From assembly GCA_041395725.1 (NCBI GenBank), contig JAWKZW010000001.1, positions 2,356,001 through 2,420,000 of the forward strand: a stretch of DNA of 64,000 nucleotides, given 5' to 3'. This document shows positions 1 to 8,105 of the stretch, piece by piece (the stretch's first letter is position 1; every line of letters begins with the position of its first letter). Made by a program: the position numbers and the translations under genes. The DNA comes from Gammaproteobacteria bacterium (lineage in GTDB: Bacteria > Pseudomonadota > Gammaproteobacteria > Pseudomonadales > Pseudohongiellaceae). The notes under the pieces are model-generated. The model saw only the letters and a program-made list of their open reading frames with translations. It had not been told where the DNA came from and did no database searches.

Positions 1-371
1 AAAACTGGCGGGACGCCAGTCCGGAACAGCAGACCATCCTGATAGATGAGTTTCGGACTCTGCTGATCCGCACGTATGCAAACGTGTCCTATGATTTCCG
101 CTCGGATCTACCCAATATCAGGATTACACCTCGTGATATTCGCGAACAACGGGCGCTCGTTCGAGTCGAGGTGGCCGGGAGCAGAGGGCGTCGTGGTGCG
201 GTGATTGATATCCGCATGGAACAACGGCAGCAGCGCTGGCAGGTTATTGACGTGTTGGTTGACGGTGTAAGTCTGATAGTGAATTACCGCGTCAGTTTTG
301 CCCATGAAATCGAGCTGGGTGGCATTGACAGACTGGTACAGGCGCTTAGGTCCAACAACATTTCACAGTAG
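1..371 (+). CDS. mlaC: MlaC phospholipid-binding protein, C-terminal part (5' end outside window)
   Basis: The reading frame is already open at base 3 and runs to a stop at 369-371, so about 122 C-terminal residues are seen. The order of motifs is that of MlaC/Ttg2D: 'EFRTLLIRTYAN' near the left edge, then 'VLVDGVSLIVNYR' and 'GGIDRLVQAL' near the end. In the family, MlaC is the periplasmic shuttle that carries phospholipid between the outer-membrane MlaA complex and the inner-membrane MlaFEDB ABC transporter. The adjacent downstream STAS gene agrees with the usual mlaFEDCB order. The GTG at 84 lies inside the conserved domain and is not the start. Confidence 0.88.
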   Translation, partial: NWRDASPEQQTILIDEFRTLLIRTYANVSYDFRSDLPNIRITPRDIREQRALVRVEVAGSRGRRGAVIDIRMEQRQQRWQVIDVLVDGVSLIVNYRVSFAHEIELGGIDRLVQALRSNNISQ

Positions 372-379
372 ATTTTGCT

Positions 380-715
380 ATGGATAAATCTGGAGAGCCC
401 AAACTACAGGTCACCGTCAGCGATGATGGCGAGGTGCTGTCCCTGTCCGGGCAACTGACTTTCGACAACGCCCACGATGGCTACCGGGATTTTTCCCGGT
501 TATCTACGGGCGAGGTTGTCAGGATCGACTGCAGCGGCCTGGCCCACGCCGATTCGACTGCGTTGGCCCTGTTGCTTACTGGTGCCGGGTTGGCGCGGGA
601 GAAGGAACGCGTGCTGCAAATTGAAGGGCTCAATCCCAGATTGCAAAGTCTGGCGCGGGTTTATGGGGTTGAACCCCTGCTTGGGTTGAAGCCTGCTGAT
701 TCCAGACAGGATTGA
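380..715 (+). CDS. mlaB: MlaB-like STAS domain protein
   Basis: A 111-residue single-domain STAS protein. The sequence 'VLSLSGQLTFDNA' followed by 'VRIDCSGLAHADSTALALLL' gives the beta-strand/helix pattern and the Asp-Ser-Thr loop typical of anti-sigma-factor-antagonist-like folds. It starts 8 bases after the mlaC stop, so the two are almost certainly cotranscribed. In the Mla transporter, MlaB binds the MlaF ATPase in the cytoplasm and is needed for complex stability and activity. The call rests on fold plus position after mlaC. A generic STAS protein is the alternative, but the context makes it unlikely. Confidence 0.8.
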   Translation: MDKSGEPKLQVTVSDDGEVLSLSGQLTFDNAHDGYRDFSRLSTGEVVRIDCSGLAHADSTALALLLTGAGLAREKERVLQIEGLNPRLQSLARVYGVEPLLGLKPADSRQD

Positions 716-750
716 TAATACAGGCCTCCTGCCCCTTATAGACCTTTGCA

Positions 751-861
751 ACCTCTGACTGATTACCACAACGCTCTCCGGGGCCTTCAGACAAACCCGC
801 TGGCTTCGTCTGAAGGCCAGAGCATTTTGGTAATTTAACAGGGGGCTTATCAGAGGTCTCC
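751..861. repeat. Family-A palindromic element between convergent genes (copy 1)
   Basis: The outer arms read ACCTCTGACTGATTACCAC and, in inverted form, GGTAATTTAAC...CAGAGGT. The core holds a perfect 11-bp stem, GGCCTTCAGAC (782-792) with GTCTGAAGGCC (808-818). It fills the gap between mlaB (+) and the hydrolase gene at 861 (-). It could fold in RNA of either strand and may act as a bidirectional terminator. Related copies lie near 2694, 5766, 6973, 8051, 12166, 13187, 21911, 43956 and 55752. Confidence 0.8.
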
Positions 862-1748
862 TAGAACTCTATTTCCAAGCCCTCGTAAGCCAGCATAACC
901 TCCGCGCAGTTGCCGCTTCTCGGGTGGCGAGCGAGTGCTTCCGCAAACACTTGCCTCAGTTTGTTGTCAGTTCGAGTGGGTTCGTGATGGGTGCAAATCA
1001 GTTTTCCGGCGCCAACCCGATCCGCCATCTCGATGCTGTGATCGAAACTGCCATGCCCCCAGCCCTTCTTGCCGGAGTACTCGTCCAATGTGTAGGAGCT
1101 GTCGGCAATCAGGATATCGACATTCTGCATCGCCTGGTCAACCTGGCTTTGCCGTTCATCCACTATGCGCTGGTATTCCTGGTAGCTTTCATCCTCGGTG
1201 TCGTAGATGTTGCTATAAGGTTCGTGGTCGCCGGTGAAGAAAACAGATTTACCGTTGCAGTCTATCCGGTATCCAAAATTAACGACCGGATGGTTAAGTA
1301 TTGTACCGGTCACGCGAGCATCACCCACAGTGATCGGCAGGCCCACCTGAACGGTGCGATACTCCAGTGCCGCCTTCAGCTCCGCTTCCCGGACCGGAAA
1401 ATAGCTGTATTGCATTTGCGTATCCATGGCCTGCTCGATACCCTGGCCAGTGATAATATCCTGGGGTCCATAAACGGACAGCTGATTGCCGGGTATGAAT
1501 AGTGGCGTAAAGAACGGCAGGCCCTGGATATGATCCCAGTGAGTATGGGTGATAAAGAGGCTGGCACGGATTGGCAGGTTTGACAGCAGAGACTGGGCAA
1601 GAGGGAAAATGCCGGTACCGGCGTCCAGTATGATCAGGTGGCCAGCATCGGTTCGCACTTCGATGCAGGTTGTATTGCCACCGAACTCTACCGTGCCCCT
1701 GCCCGGTGAAGGGATCGAACCGCGCACGCCCCAAAGCCGCACTTTCAT
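861..1748 (-). CDS. Metallo-beta-lactamase-fold hydrolase (phosphodiesterase-like)
   Basis: A 295-residue protein that starts with 'MKVRLWGVRGSIPSPG', the usual N-terminus of a cytoplasmic MBL subfamily often annotated as cyclic-phosphodiesterase-like. The metal-binding motif 'THTHWDH' puts His68, His70, Asp72 and His73 in the canonical HxHxDH arrangement, and 'FFTGDHEP' and 'ICTHHEPTR' supply later ligands. An ATG start at 1748 is preceded by GAGGAG at good spacing. Only 10 bases separate it from the upstream HDOD gene, so the two form an operon. The substrate is unknown, and a link to nucleotide second messengers is only suggested by the family and by the HDOD partner. Confidence 0.75.
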   Translation of the reverse strand: MKVRLWGVRGSIPSPGRGTVEFGGNTTCIEVRTDAGHLIILDAGTGIFPLAQSLLSNLPIRASLFITHTHWDHIQGLPFFTPLFIPGNQLSVYGPQDIITGQGIEQAMDTQMQYSYFPVREAELKAALEYRTVQVGLPITVGDARVTGTILNHPVVNFGYRIDCNGKSVFFTGDHEPYSNIYDTEDESYQEYQRIVDERQSQVDQAMQNVDILIADSSYTLDEYSGKKGWGHGSFDHSIEMADRVGAGKLICTHHEPTRTDNKLRQVFAEALARHPRSGNCAEVMLAYEGLEIEF

Positions 1749-1758
1749 AGGGTGCTCC

Positions 1759-2628
1759 TCAGGCGGAGCCCATGCTGGTGAATACCATGGCCTCGTCGAC
1801 CAGGCGCTGGATATCTCCTACAGACTGAAGCACCTCTTCGAAGCTGGCTCCGAATCGGGTTGATGCCAGTTGCTCACCTTCGCGAAAGGGATTTTGCGAA
1901 TTACCGATTTTTGCCCGTCGAGTCAGCTGGTTGGCTACCCGCAGGCAATCAAGCAATGGATCGGGTTCAGCAGCCGGATCGTGGTGGTTGGCGATGCATT
2001 GCGACAATTCGTAAGGGAACTGCCAGCGTCGCGTCAACATCGCGCCAACCACGGCATGGTCAATGCCGAGAACCTGACGCTCTGCCTGGTCCAGCGGTAT
2101 GTCCTGTGTTTCGGAAAGTGCCATGATTTGCTGATATTCATCAGCCATGAACTGCGCCAGCACTACCTTGCCAAAATCGTGCAACAGGCCGGCGATATAG
2201 GCATCGCCAGCATCCAGACTGCCATCGCTCAGCGTGCTGAGCTGTCGCGCCAGGCTGGCCGTACACAATGAGTGCACCAGGTACTCGTGGATATCAAAAT
2301 CTTTCGGGCTTCGTGACGGGAGTGCGCCTATCGCGGCAATAGCGAGCGCCAGATTCTTGATGGTATTGATGCCCAGATACACCACCGACTGACTCACCGA
2401 GGTAATCCTGTTCGGCAGGCTGTAGTAAGCCGAGTTGATAACCTTGAGTATTTTCATGGTCATCACCGGATCCTTTTCGATTACGTCTACCAGGTTCCGG
2501 GGTGGACAATTGATGTCGTTACTCAGCGCCAGGACTTTTTGAACACTGGCTGGAAAAGCGGGCATGCCTTCGACAGCGCGGAGGAGCCTGGTTTCTATTT
2601 CACTGTCATTGGCGTTGGCGGGCTGCAT
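1759..2628 (-). CDS. HDOD domain protein
   Basis: A 289-residue protein in which an HDOD domain fills residues of about 15-215: 'MPAFPASVQKVLALSND', 'VIEKDPVMTMKILKVINSAYY', 'GINTIKNLALAIA' and 'AGLLHDFGKVVLAQF'. HDOD domains resemble HD phosphohydrolases and usually act in signalling, chemotaxis or cell-cycle regulation rather than catalysis. Here an HD-like pair is still present in 'LLHDFGK'. It is the first gene of a two-gene minus-strand operon with the MBL-fold hydrolase. No clear ribosome-binding site precedes the ATG. The role in this organism is unknown. Confidence 0.8.
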   Translation of the reverse strand: MQPANANDSEIETRLLRAVEGMPAFPASVQKVLALSNDINCPPRNLVDVIEKDPVMTMKILKVINSAYYSLPNRITSVSQSVVYLGINTIKNLALAIAAIGALPSRSPKDFDIHEYLVHSLCTASLARQLSTLSDGSLDAGDAYIAGLLHDFGKVVLAQFMADEYQQIMALSETQDIPLDQAERQVLGIDHAVVGAMLTRRWQFPYELSQCIANHHDPAAEPDPLLDCLRVANQLTRRAKIGNSQNPFREGEQLASTRFGASFEEVLQSVGDIQRLVDEAMVFTSMGSA

Positions 2629-3029
2629 TAAGGGGTCTTTTTAGTCAGTAAACAGGAGTAGGGTAAAGTGATCGAAATCGCTTAACCGGTTGGGGGAGCC
2701 TCTGATTGGTTACTGCAGAGCGTTGTGGTAATCAATCAGCGGCTCCTTAGCCCTGAATACGGCAGCAGGTGAAGTTCTCTTGAGCGGTATCGGGCATCCA
2801 GCGTCAAACTGTGATGCAGTGATATGTCACCCTATGAAAAGGCCGGGAAGCCATGGGTGAGTGGCATCACATTCAGGATAAGGCCGCTGAATTAGCGGGA
2901 GGTACTTTCCTGACCGGTTCGGGTAGTCAGGAGGAGTTTCTCAGTCAGTGCTGGGGTCGATATCAGACTGGGGCTACGGAATACAGGCTTTGGTAGGGCG
3001 GGGTTTTAGGTGCAGGGTCTTATGGGCCG
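2629..3029. other. Intergenic region of about 400 bp with one family-A repeat
   Basis: No convincing gene. It holds the repeat listed at 2694-2747. A 47-codon open frame at 2853-2996 (+) has a GGGAAG-like upstream sequence but no recognisable protein features, and it is not called. Confidence 0.5.
2694..2747. repeat. Family-A palindromic element (copy 2)
   Basis: The arms GGAGCCTCTGATTGGTTAC and GTGGTAATCAATCAGCGGCTCC form an imperfect inverted repeat around a short centre, TGCAGAGCGTT. This is the minimal form of the family, lacking the long internal part seen at 43956-44213. Confidence 0.8.
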
Positions 3030-4064
3030 TTACAGATAGCGTCGATTGAGATTGACCGACAGGTAACCCAGGCCTATCACGATAAACCCCAGGACAATCA
3101 GCGCCACCGGCCAGCCGATGGAATCGGCAAAATACTCCCGGGTGAGGTAGACCACATAGCCGGCTACTGCAAGCGTACTGAGGGTCAGGGCGATCCGGCT
3201 TTTCAGTGTGACTACCGAAAGGGCCAGGCCACCGAATGCGAGGAAAGGGAACAGGAGTTCCATCAACTGGCTGCTGGCGATGCGGGAATAGGCAGCGCCA
3301 TAGAATCCCAGGGCGCCAAAAAAGTACAGGAGCGGAATCAGCCTGTCGTTCCAGCTATCTGAAAAAGCCACGCCGTAGAGCACATAGCTCATGCCGATCA
3401 CCATGGTCAGGTAGGCGTAATAGTCCGGGCCAGCCGACGGCATCAGGCTGTCACTGAGCAGATAGAGGAAAGCGGTGCCGGTGGCAAAGGCAAAGAAGTT
3501 CAGAATCACCCGACGGTGATAGAGGACCAGCGCCAGGTAGAACAGAAACACCAGGCCCACGGTGAAAGCAACCGGCCCCGTGGAATTGACGTTGGTGAAC
3601 ACTTCGTCCAGCGTGACCAGTGCACCGCCGGGGACCAGGCAGCCGCCAATGGCATGGAACACGTTGCCCAGGTCTTTCTCCGGCTCCTGGATAAGAAACA
3701 ATGAGCCGGCACCCGCAAAGACCAGGCCGGCGCCCAGGGTAATAAGAATTCGCAGCGTCGACGACAGGTCTCCCCACAACTGGGACATGAAGTACAGAAT
3801 TCCCAGAATGACCAGCAATCCGCCAATCACATACAGCAGGCGAGTCAGGTTGAAAGCGGAGAGCCCGCCAGGCCGATCCTTCCCGGGTTTTGCGTTGGAG
3901 CCAGGAAATGAACCTGCGGCGTCGGTATCGCCGGAAACAGAATCAAGCAGAGCCTGAAGCTGGCCAGGTTGCAGTTCGTTGTTGCGCAGGCGGCGGGACA
4001 GTTCGGCCAGCAACTGGTCATTGGCTGGATAATCGTTGGGCGGCTGATTAATAGAGCGTATCAT
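3030..4064 (-). CDS. Polytopic inner-membrane protein, DUF2157-like
   Basis: A 344-residue protein with a soluble N-terminal part of about 75 residues ('LLAELSRRLRNNELQPGQLQALL'), followed by about nine hydrophobic segments beginning 'LLYVIGGLLVILGILYF'. The N-terminal helical segment followed by repeated membrane helices resembles DUF2157-type proteins of unknown function. Its ATG overlaps the stop of the upstream gene (4061-4064), so translation is probably coupled. No catalytic motif was seen, and a transport or envelope role would be a guess. Confidence 0.6.
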   Translation of the reverse strand: MIRSINQPPNDYPANDQLLAELSRRLRNNELQPGQLQALLDSVSGDTDAAGSFPGSNAKPGKDRPGGLSAFNLTRLLYVIGGLLVILGILYFMSQLWGDLSSTLRILITLGAGLVFAGAGSLFLIQEPEKDLGNVFHAIGGCLVPGGALVTLDEVFTNVNSTGPVAFTVGLVFLFYLALVLYHRRVILNFFAFATGTAFLYLLSDSLMPSAGPDYYAYLTMVIGMSYVLYGVAFSDSWNDRLIPLLYFFGALGFYGAAYSRIASSQLMELLFPFLAFGGLALSVVTLKSRIALTLSTLAVAGYVVYLTREYFADSIGWPVALIVLGFIVIGLGYLSVNLNRRYL

Positions 4065-4639
4065 GGGTTCTGAATCCAGCCCAGAAAAAGCAGATCGTTA
4101 CCGTTATAGTAGCGATTCGAGTCATTGATAAGTTCCAGGCGCTGCCTGGCAGTGCCTTTGGTCAGGTAATAGCCGTAAGTGGAACGACTGCCGAATACAA
4201 AGAAAAAATCGCTACCGCCGCTACGATCCCATTCCACGGCAACACCGTCCGGTGAGGTCAAAAGGTCCAGAAGTTCGAGTTGCCCGGCCTGCTGCTGGCT
4301 TATCTCCCGGCTTTGATTGGTCTGCGTGTCATGGATGAACAGCCGGGCCCGGGGGTTTTCCAGGATGTCGGGAACGGCATCCTGGTCGGAGTCCAGATCG
4401 GCAGGGACTGGCTGCTCCATCAGGCGGCCATTGTCGATCCGGTAGCGATTGACCAGGTATCCCCGGCAGTTGTAACTGTAGGCTCTGCTCCCATCTGAAC
4501 AGGTGGCATACAGAAAATCATAGTCAGTTGTCAGGCTGGCAGAAGGGATAACCGATACGACCAGCACCACACCCAGAAATACCAGCGGCAGCAGAAACGC
4601 GACCAGGATAAGCAGCGGGTTTTTTTTCACAGTAGCCAT
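4061..4639 (-). CDS. Membrane-anchored exported protein of unknown function
   Basis: A 192-residue protein with one N-terminal hydrophobic segment ('LLILVAFLLPLVFLGVVLVV', residues about 9-28) and a periplasmic-looking remainder. The stretch 'PADLDSDQDAVPDIL' resembles a calcium-binding thrombospondin-type-3 loop, as in many secreted bacterial proteins. Two cysteines ('YATCSDG', 'YSYNCRGY') could form a disulfide. It is the first gene of the two-gene unit with the DUF2157-like membrane protein. I do not recognise the family. Confidence 0.55.
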   Translation of the reverse strand: MATVKKNPLLILVAFLLPLVFLGVVLVVSVIPSASLTTDYDFLYATCSDGSRAYSYNCRGYLVNRYRIDNGRLMEQPVPADLDSDQDAVPDILENPRARLFIHDTQTNQSREISQQQAGQLELLDLLTSPDGVAVEWDRSGGSDFFFVFGSRSTYGYYLTKGTARQRLELINDSNRYYNGNDLLFLGWIQNP

Positions 4640-4787
4640 GACGTGAGTCTAGCCAATTGAGGAGGCTTTGAGCAACAACCCGGAATCCGTGGACTTGCCT
4701 GACAATAGCTTTTATTCTTCACCGACCCAAAATACAAAAATTGCGCACGACTGCTTGTCACGCTTAATCAAAGAGAGGGATCGTCTA

Positions 4788-5717
4788 ATGAAATTGCTAC
4801 AGGTACTGCTCACCAGTTTTGTTCTCGTGCTAGTCCCGGCTATTACCGTGGCCCAGACCAGCGTGTTGTTCATCGGTAACAGTTTCACCTACGGTTTCGG
4901 TTCGGCCGCGCGGTTTTACCGAGCCGACTCGGTGACAGACCTTAATAACGAGGGCATAGGGGGCGTTCCGGCCCTGTTCAAGTCCTTTGCGGATCAGGCG
5001 GGTCTCGACTACGACGTCTACCTTGAAACACGCAGCGGCAGCGGGCTGGATTTCCATCTGCAGAACAAGCTCGGAGTCATCGGCCGTCGCCCCTGGGACC
5101 AGGTGGTGATGCATGGCTACAGCACGCTGGACCGGGAAAAACCGGGCGACCCCGGGACTCTTGTTGAAACCACGGGCCAGATGAGTGACTTTTTGCGGAA
5201 CCTGAACCCTGCCGTGGAGATATTTCTGACTGCCACCTGGTCCCGCGCGGATCTGGTCTACCGGGGTGATACCCCGTGGACAGGTAAACCCATAGAGCAG
5301 ATGGCGCTCGATGTGCGGGCCGGTTACGACCAGGCTGCTGCGGCAGCCGGCAGGATTTCTGTCAATGGTGTGGGTGAAGCCTGGAACCGGGCCATGGCGC
5401 TGGGGCTGGCTGACCCGAATCCCTACGACGGCATCGAGCCGGGCAAAGTGGATCTGTGGACTTACGATCGCTACCACGCCAGTACCTACGGTTATTACCT
5501 GGAAGCCCTGGTTGTGTTTGGCAATCTCACGGGGCGCGACCCGCGCTCGCTGGGAGAGAACGAGTGTTCGGCCTACGAGCTGGGTATATCGCGTCAGGAG
5601 GCCAGAACCCTGCAGCAGGCAGCCTTTGACCAGCTTGCCAGTGAAGGGCTGGTTACCGCGGCGCCCCTGGTTCTGCCAAGGCCGGTTAATCCGGAGCGCT
5701 GCGCGGCGGCCCGATAG
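4788..5717 (+). CDS. Secreted SGNH/GDSL-like hydrolase
   Basis: A 309-residue protein. The ATG at 4788, preceded by AGAGAGGGA, gives a clean signal peptide (residues 1-23, ending 'ITVAQ'). The TTG at 4668 in the same frame would bury that signal and is rejected. The mature protein opens with 'VLFIGNSFTYGFGS', the block I motif of SGNH hydrolases with nucleophile Ser32, and a late 'YDRYHASTYGYYL' block supplies the Asp-x-x-His pair. Family members are esterases or deacetylases acting on carbohydrate esters or lipids. The substrate is not evident. It stands alone between family-A repeats. Confidence 0.7.
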   Translation: MKLLQVLLTSFVLVLVPAITVAQTSVLFIGNSFTYGFGSAARFYRADSVTDLNNEGIGGVPALFKSFADQAGLDYDVYLETRSGSGLDFHLQNKLGVIGRRPWDQVVMHGYSTLDREKPGDPGTLVETTGQMSDFLRNLNPAVEIFLTATWSRADLVYRGDTPWTGKPIEQMALDVRAGYDQAAAAAGRISVNGVGEAWNRAMALGLADPNPYDGIEPGKVDLWTYDRYHASTYGYYLEALVVFGNLTGRDPRSLGENECSAYELGISRQEARTLQQAAFDQLASEGLVTAAPLVLPRPVNPERCAAAR

Positions 5718-5765
5718 CAGTGGAGCATGACTCTCAGTCCTGATTCTGGTACCGTTCTTTGACAG

Positions 5766-5810
5766 CCTGTTAATTACTGCAGAGCATTGCGGTAATTAAT
5801 CAGACGTTCC
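5766..5810. repeat. Family-A palindromic element (copy 3)
   Basis: A short copy, CTGTTAATTACTGCAGAGC followed by the inverted arm GGTAATTAATCAGACGTTCC, lying just upstream of the gene at 5842. The outer arms have partly decayed. Confidence 0.7.
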
Positions 5811-5841
5811 CAAAATCAATAATTACAAGCGGGGGCCTGTT

Positions 5842-6873
5842 ATGCAATTTGCAAAGTTTAAGGTTAAGACGGTCACACTGTGTCTGTGTGCGCTGGCTTC
5901 CTCTCAAACGCTGTTTGCTCAGTCCGGAGAGTTACCAAGGACCGAGCATGGCGATCCTGATCTGCAGGGTATTTACACCTATCGCACACTCACATCGCTC
6001 GACCGCCCGGTCGAGCTGGCCGACAGGGAAGTGCTGACTGTCGAAGAAGCCAGGGAGTGGGCGGCCTACGAGAACCAGCGCCAGAACCGGGATCTCATTA
6101 TTGATTCCGTCGGTGGCGCCGGCTACCCGCCAGGGGTGATTTCCTATAACGAGTTCTGGTACGAGCGCGGCAGAGAAACCGTGGCCGACTACCGTACTTC
6201 GCTGGTTTACGATCCACCCAATGGCCGCGTGCCGCGTCTCAACACCATCGGGCGGGAGCGGGCCCGGGCCCGTGCCGAAGCAAGGGATCAGAGTATCGGG
6301 CCCGAGGGGCGCACGCTGGCTGATCGCTGTATCCGCAGCAATGGCGCAGGGCCACCCATGGTGCCAGGCTCCTACAACAACAATGTCCAGATTGTACAGA
6401 CCAAAGATCACGTCATGCTGTTGAGCGAGATGGTGCATCGGGCACGAATTGTCCCCTTTGCCGATGAACATCAAAGCCGCAATATCCGACGCTGGGACGG
6501 AGATTCGATCGCCCGCTGGGAAGGGGATACCCTGATTATCGAGACCCGAAATTTTTTCTACGATGACAACCCGCGCGGGCTATCCACTGAGGCAGTTATT
6601 GAGGAACGGATTCGACGTCTGGACGCCGATACGCTGGATTACGACTTTACCGTGACCGATCCCCGCACCTGGGATGAAAGCTGGTCGGCCCGTTTCCCCC
6701 TGCGGCGTATTGAAGATCCTATCTACGAGTACGCCTGCCATGAAGGCAATCATGGGCTGACGGGCATTCTGGCTGGCTGGCGTCGCTACGAGTCCATGGG
6801 CATGAACGGTGACGGTACGCCCATTGATTCAACGAGTACCACGGCTTTGACTGCCAGCGATGAGGATTTCTGA
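5842..6873 (+). CDS. Exported protein of unknown function, 'WEGDTLIIETRNF' family
   Basis: A 343-residue protein with a signal peptide (residues 1-26, 'CALASSQTLFA' before the cleavage site). The mature part begins 'RTEHGDPDLQGIYTYRTLT'. It carries the block 'RRWDGDSIARWEGDTLIIETRNFF', which I recognise as the hallmark of a large uncharacterised periplasmic family in proteobacteria and acidobacteria. A GGGGG-containing Shine-Dalgarno region precedes the ATG. In this window it sits among secreted hydrolases and PQQ enzymes. No function is established for the family, and none is claimed. Confidence 0.65.
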   Translation: MQFAKFKVKTVTLCLCALASSQTLFAQSGELPRTEHGDPDLQGIYTYRTLTSLDRPVELADREVLTVEEAREWAAYENQRQNRDLIIDSVGGAGYPPGVISYNEFWYERGRETVADYRTSLVYDPPNGRVPRLNTIGRERARARAEARDQSIGPEGRTLADRCIRSNGAGPPMVPGSYNNNVQIVQTKDHVMLLSEMVHRARIVPFADEHQSRNIRRWDGDSIARWEGDTLIIETRNFFYDDNPRGLSTEAVIEERIRRLDADTLDYDFTVTDPRTWDESWSARFPLRRIEDPIYEYACHEGNHGLTGILAGWRRYESMGMNGDGTPIDSTSTTALTASDEDF

Positions 6874-7170
6874 TCGGTTATCCCACTGCAGGGTGCTGTT
6901 GTGTGGTGGGCTTGGCGGTCGTGGTGAAGAGGAGGGCAATCCCCTCCACCATTGCCGCCACAAAGCAACGCCCGACAGACTTCCGCAGAGCATGCGGCAA
7001 TTAAAAAGAAGCTCCTTAATGGTAACAGGTTGGGTACCCGGAACCGCAAGTGGAAGCCCCGCCAGCTGCAGGCGACCGCCGAGCAGGACATTTGCTCCCC
7101 ACAAATGTTTTACCTATCATCTATCACCAACTACCAACTACCAACTACCAGTTACCAGGGCCAGAAAACC
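6874..7170. other. Intergenic leader region with a truncated family-A repeat
   Basis: About 300 bp without a gene. Bases 6973-7018 (CGACAGACTTCCGCAGAGC...AGCTCCTTA) match the half-element seen at 12166-12230 and the left half of 43956-44213 on the other strand. The rest is unremarkable, apart from the short tandem repeat next to the downstream start. Confidence 0.55.
7127..7157. repeat. 7-bp tandem repeat (CTACCAA)n
   Basis: About four imperfect copies of a CTACCAA/TTACCAG unit end 13 bases before the ATG at 7171. They would lie in the 5' leader, and a change in copy number could alter spacing to an upstream promoter. Confidence 0.7.
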
Positions 7171-8049
7171 ATGAAACTTTTCCCCTTGCTGAAATCTGCC
7201 GTACTTCTCCTTATCCTGTCTCTCGCGTCAGGCCACCTGCTGGCCCAGGCGCCGGACCGGGAAGCATTGGGACAGACCGGTCCCTATCAGGTGGCATACT
7301 ACAGTCAGCTGCCGCCGGTACCGGAATTCAGCGCCGCGGCCCTCTATTTCCCTGCCAACAAGGCGCAGGATTTCGGGGGTGTGGTGATTGCTCCCGGTTA
7401 TATCGAGAAACAGATCAATATCCAATGGTGGGGGTACCATCTCGCCTCGCACGGTTTTGCCGTGCTGGTCCTGGATACCAACGAGCCCCAGGATTACCCC
7501 TCTGTGAGAGCAGAGGCGTTGCTGGCAGGCGTTGAGCTGCTGCGCGCTGAGAACACCCGTATGGGTGGCATGCTGCGGGGTAAAATCCTCGTTGATCGGA
7601 TGGCGGTGATGGGCCACTCCATGGGGGGTGGGGGCACCCTGCTGGCAGCCAACGCCCACAGCGAGCAGTTGAAAGCGGCGATTCCTTTCACTCCGTGGCT
7701 CCCGGAAGGCAACTTTGGTTCGGTCACAGTGCCAACCCTGGTCATCGCCGGGGAAATCGATCGCATTGCCGCTTCTGCCGAACATGCCTGGCCCCATTAC
7801 CAGAGCCTGGCCAATGCAGTGCCGCGCATGTACCTGGAAATCAAGGGTGGCAACCACTTCATTGCCAACACCCTGACAGACAACGAGGGCCTGAACCCCA
7901 ATATCGATGTTCACGACCTGGTTGGTGGCATAGCGGTAGGGTGGTTGAAGCTGTTTCTGGACGGCGATGAAAGCTACCGTGAGCTGGTATTTGGCGACAT
8001 GCCTGAAGCAGACCGGGAGAGGCTCTCAAAATGGGAGTTTGTTGACTAA
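7171..8049 (+). CDS. Secreted PETase/cutinase-like alpha/beta hydrolase
   Basis: A 292-residue protein with a signal peptide (residues 1-26, ending 'GHLLAQA'). The whole mature sequence follows bacterial cutinases and PET hydrolases: 'APGY' (oxyanion Tyr77), 'WWGYHLASHGFAVLVLDTN', nucleophile elbow 'GHSMGGGGTL' (Ser150, Met151), 'TPW' (Trp176), 'GEIDRIA' (Asp197) and 'GGNHFIAN' (His229). Position 149 is His as in ordinary cutinases, whereas the Ideonella PETase has Trp. The paired cysteines of that enzyme are absent. Polyester or lipid-ester hydrolysis is likely, and PET activity is inference. The ATG at 7171 is chosen because upstream extensions would hide the signal peptide. Confidence 0.8.
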   Translation: MKLFPLLKSAVLLLILSLASGHLLAQAPDREALGQTGPYQVAYYSQLPPVPEFSAAALYFPANKAQDFGGVVIAPGYIEKQINIQWWGYHLASHGFAVLVLDTNEPQDYPSVRAEALLAGVELLRAENTRMGGMLRGKILVDRMAVMGHSMGGGGTLLAANAHSEQLKAAIPFTPWLPEGNFGSVTVPTLVIAGEIDRIAASAEHAWPHYQSLANAVPRMYLEIKGGNHFIANTLTDNEGLNPNIDVHDLVGGIAVGWLKLFLDGDESYRELVFGDMPEADRERLSKWEFVD

Positions 8050-8050
8050 T

Positions 8051-8076
8051 TAAGAACCTGATTAATCAGAGGTTCC
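8051..8076. repeat. Family-A terminal half, palindromic (copy 5)
   Basis: TAAGAACCTGATTAATCAGAGGTTCC contains the perfect palindrome CTGATTAATCAG (8058-8069). It lies between the convergent hydrolase gene (+, ends 8049) and the AEC permease gene (-, ends 8106), so it may help to terminate both transcripts. Confidence 0.6.
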
Positions 8077-8105
8077 TCAGAGTTTCCCTAACTTGCAGTT
8101 GCTCA

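Noticed and set aside
2853..2996. 47-codon open frame with a possible ribosome-binding site
   Set aside because: There is no hydrophobic segment, motif or operon context, and the length is within what chance gives.
4668..4787. TTG start for the SGNH hydrolase with GGAGG upstream
   Set aside because: It would add 40 polar residues before an intact signal peptide. The ATG at 4788 has its own ribosome-binding site and a normal signal.
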